A stretch of DNA of 64,000 bases from NCBI RefSeq assembly GCF_014206875.1, contig NZ_JACIJO010000002.1:434001-498000 (forward strand), read 5' to 3'. Below the pieces are notes generated by a model. The model saw only the letters and a program-made list of their open reading frames with translations. It was not told the origin of the DNA and did not search any database. Origin of the DNA: Algoriphagus iocasae. Its GTDB lineage: Bacteria > Bacteroidota > Bacteroidia > Cytophagales > Cyclobacteriaceae. Each line of letters begins with the position of its first letter. The stretch's first letter is position 1. Of this stretch, positions 62,714-64,000 are shown piece after piece. Both the position numbers and the translations under genes were made by a program.

Positions 62714-64000
62714 ATGGCAGACTTTAAAACCCCAGGGGTTTATGTTCAGGAAATATCAACCCTCCCCGCATCTATTGCTCCGGTTGCCACGGCGATCCCG
62801 GCCTTTGTCGGTTATACCGCATCGAGAACAAAGAATGGAGAAACTCTCCCGATCAATAAACCGGTGCGTATTACCTCTTACCTCGAATACAAAGAGATTT
62901 TTGGAGAATCTTATCCTGAAGATTATGGTGTTACATTGACATTAGATGCAGATGGGAATACCCAGGTCGCTATCAATGATCCGACTAATTTTTCTCCATA
63001 CCGGATGACCTACCAGCTTTATATGTATTTCAACAATGGAGGCGGTCCATGTTATATTGTGTCAGTAGGAGCTATGGATCCTGGTCCAAATCCTGCCCCA
63101 ACATCCATTGTAGCTACGGCTTTGGCTGCAGGAATAAAAGCCCTGGAAGAAGAGGATGAACCAACACTTTTAGTGGTTCCTGAAGCTGTGATTTTAAGTA
63201 CAGTCGATAGAAAAACGATACATGACAGTCTTTTAGCCCAGTGTGAAAAGCTTCAAGATCGATTTGCGATTATGGATGCTCTTCACATTTCAGGTCAAAC
63301 TGTAGCTGAAGATGGTGCTACTTTTAGGTCAGAGGTAGGAACGAGTGATTTGAAATATGGAGCAGCCTATTATCCTTCTCTTAAAACTTCACTTTATAAA
63401 TATTATTCAGAAAGTAAGCTTACCATTACAGACAATCGTGGTGGAGCTGGACTAGGTCCATTTCACAACAAGAGTCTATTTGCATTGGGAAATGGAGATG
63501 CCTTTGCGACAGCCACAATACGAATAAATAATACTCCAAATATTACAGGTGATGTATTCACTATTGGAGGCACAGCTTATACTGCAGGCACTTCTTTTAC
63601 TCCTGGAGCTACAGACATCAATACAGCTGATGCGCTGCTAGCTGCAATCAATGCAACGGCAGACCCTCTTTTTACAGCATCCCGTACACCTTCAACCTCC
63701 ACACTTACATTAGTTGCTACTAATTCGGGAATCGATGGAGCTTCCATTCCTTTGACTTATGTGGATGATAGCGATAACGGTGGAGCGGTGGTATCTGGAG
63801 CAGGCACTTTTTCTTGGCAAGCTCCAGACAAAACACTTTACAATACCATCATAGCCAAGCTTCAGTCCAAAAAAATGGAATTGTATCCAAGTGCTTCTAT
63901 GGCCGGAATCTGTGCCAGAGTGGATCGTCAGCGCGGAGTATGGAAAGCTCCTGCCAACGTGGACGTTCGCGGGGTAAGTAGACCTGTTGTCCTTGTAAAT
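62714..64000 (+). CDS. Contractile tail sheath protein, 3' end beyond window
   Basis: The first 429 codons of a sheath protein, with no stop before 64000. It begins ADFKTPGVYVQEISTLPAS, the standard opening of phage-tail/eCIS sheath proteins, with AFVGYT near residue 33. Near 400 it has DRQRGVWKAPANV, another family hallmark. Between about residues 262 and 372 there is an inserted domain with ITGDVFTIGGTAY and LTLVATNSGIDGAS-type repeats, like tail-surface decoration domains. The sheath contracts to drive the inner tube into a target cell. Confidence 0.93.
   Translation, partial: MADFKTPGVYVQEISTLPASIAPVATAIPAFVGYTASRTKNGETLPINKPVRITSYLEYKEIFGESYPEDYGVTLTLDADGNTQVAINDPTNFSPYRMTYQLYMYFNNGGGPCYIVSVGAMDPGPNPAPTSIVATALAAGIKALEEEDEPTLLVVPEAVILSTVDRKTIHDSLLAQCEKLQDRFAIMDALHISGQTVAEDGATFRSEVGTSDLKYGAAYYPSLKTSLYKYYSESKLTITDNRGGAGLGPFHNKSLFALGNGDAFATATIRINNTPNITGDVFTIGGTAYTAGTSFTPGATDINTADALLAAINATADPLFTASRTPSTSTLTLVATNSGIDGASIPLTYVDDSDNGGAVVSGAGTFSWQAPDKTLYNTIIAKLQSKKMELYPSASMAGICARVDRQRGVWKAPANVDVRGVSRPVVLVN

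Overview
The window looks like chromosome of a Bacteroidota bacterium, most likely a marine Cytophagales/Cyclobacteriaceae member close to Algoriphagus. The reasons are a SusC/SusD pair, a second TonB-dependent receptor with a beta-helix lipoprotein partner, many signal-peptide lipoproteins, families such as DUF6427, DUF6702 and DUF3050, few Shine-Dalgarno-like sites, promoter-like TTTG/TAnnTTTG boxes, and the first genes of an extracellular contractile injection system (eCIS). The genus is inferred from gene content, not from a search. I see no tRNA, rRNA, CRISPR array, insertion sequence or replication origin.

Layout: 0-3.5 kb, purine genes purE-purK behind a membrane-anchored MutS-like ATPase. 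3.6-6.4 kb, small proteins, a lipoprotein, a nitroreductase and an MscS channel. 6.4-10.4 kb, a type III polyketide synthase locus (synthase, methyltransferase, UbiA prenyltransferase, FAD reductase/hydroxylase), probably making a prenylated or methylated phenolic or quinone lipid. 10.4-19.7 kb, a large metzincin-type protease, a Fur-family regulator, an epimerase, a Tricorn-like protease, a fasciclin protein and rlmH. 19.8-26 kb, a transglutaminase-like protein, a lipoprotein/Wzi/SlyD operon, wecB, a cupin and a lipoprotein. 26-32.5 kb, the TonB receptor with its beta-helix partner, MoxR, a pseudouridine synthase and a 58-residue Cys-tailed protein.

32.5-43 kb holds an M20 amidohydrolase, a stretch with three related cassettes of short palindromes around an orphan immunity-like gene and a NIPSNAP protein, an M1 peptidase with HupE/UreJ, DUF6702 and CAP proteins, and a second M1 peptidase interrupted by a frameshift. 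43-47.5 kb is the SusC/SusD locus with an AT-rich leader. 48-59.3 kb is mostly single housekeeping-type genes (2'-5' RNA ligase, universal stress protein, two methyltransferases, DUF3050, ABC exporter, SolA-like oxidase, LolC/E-FtsX permease, rbfA, DUF6427).

59.4-64 kb leads into the eCIS: a helical-repeat protein, then a promoter-like site, a DUF4255 (Pvc16-type) cap protein, an unrecognised 375-residue protein and a contractile tail sheath gene that runs off the window. This is the most notable system here. Its baseplate, tail fibre, ATPase and cargo genes must lie beyond position 64000.
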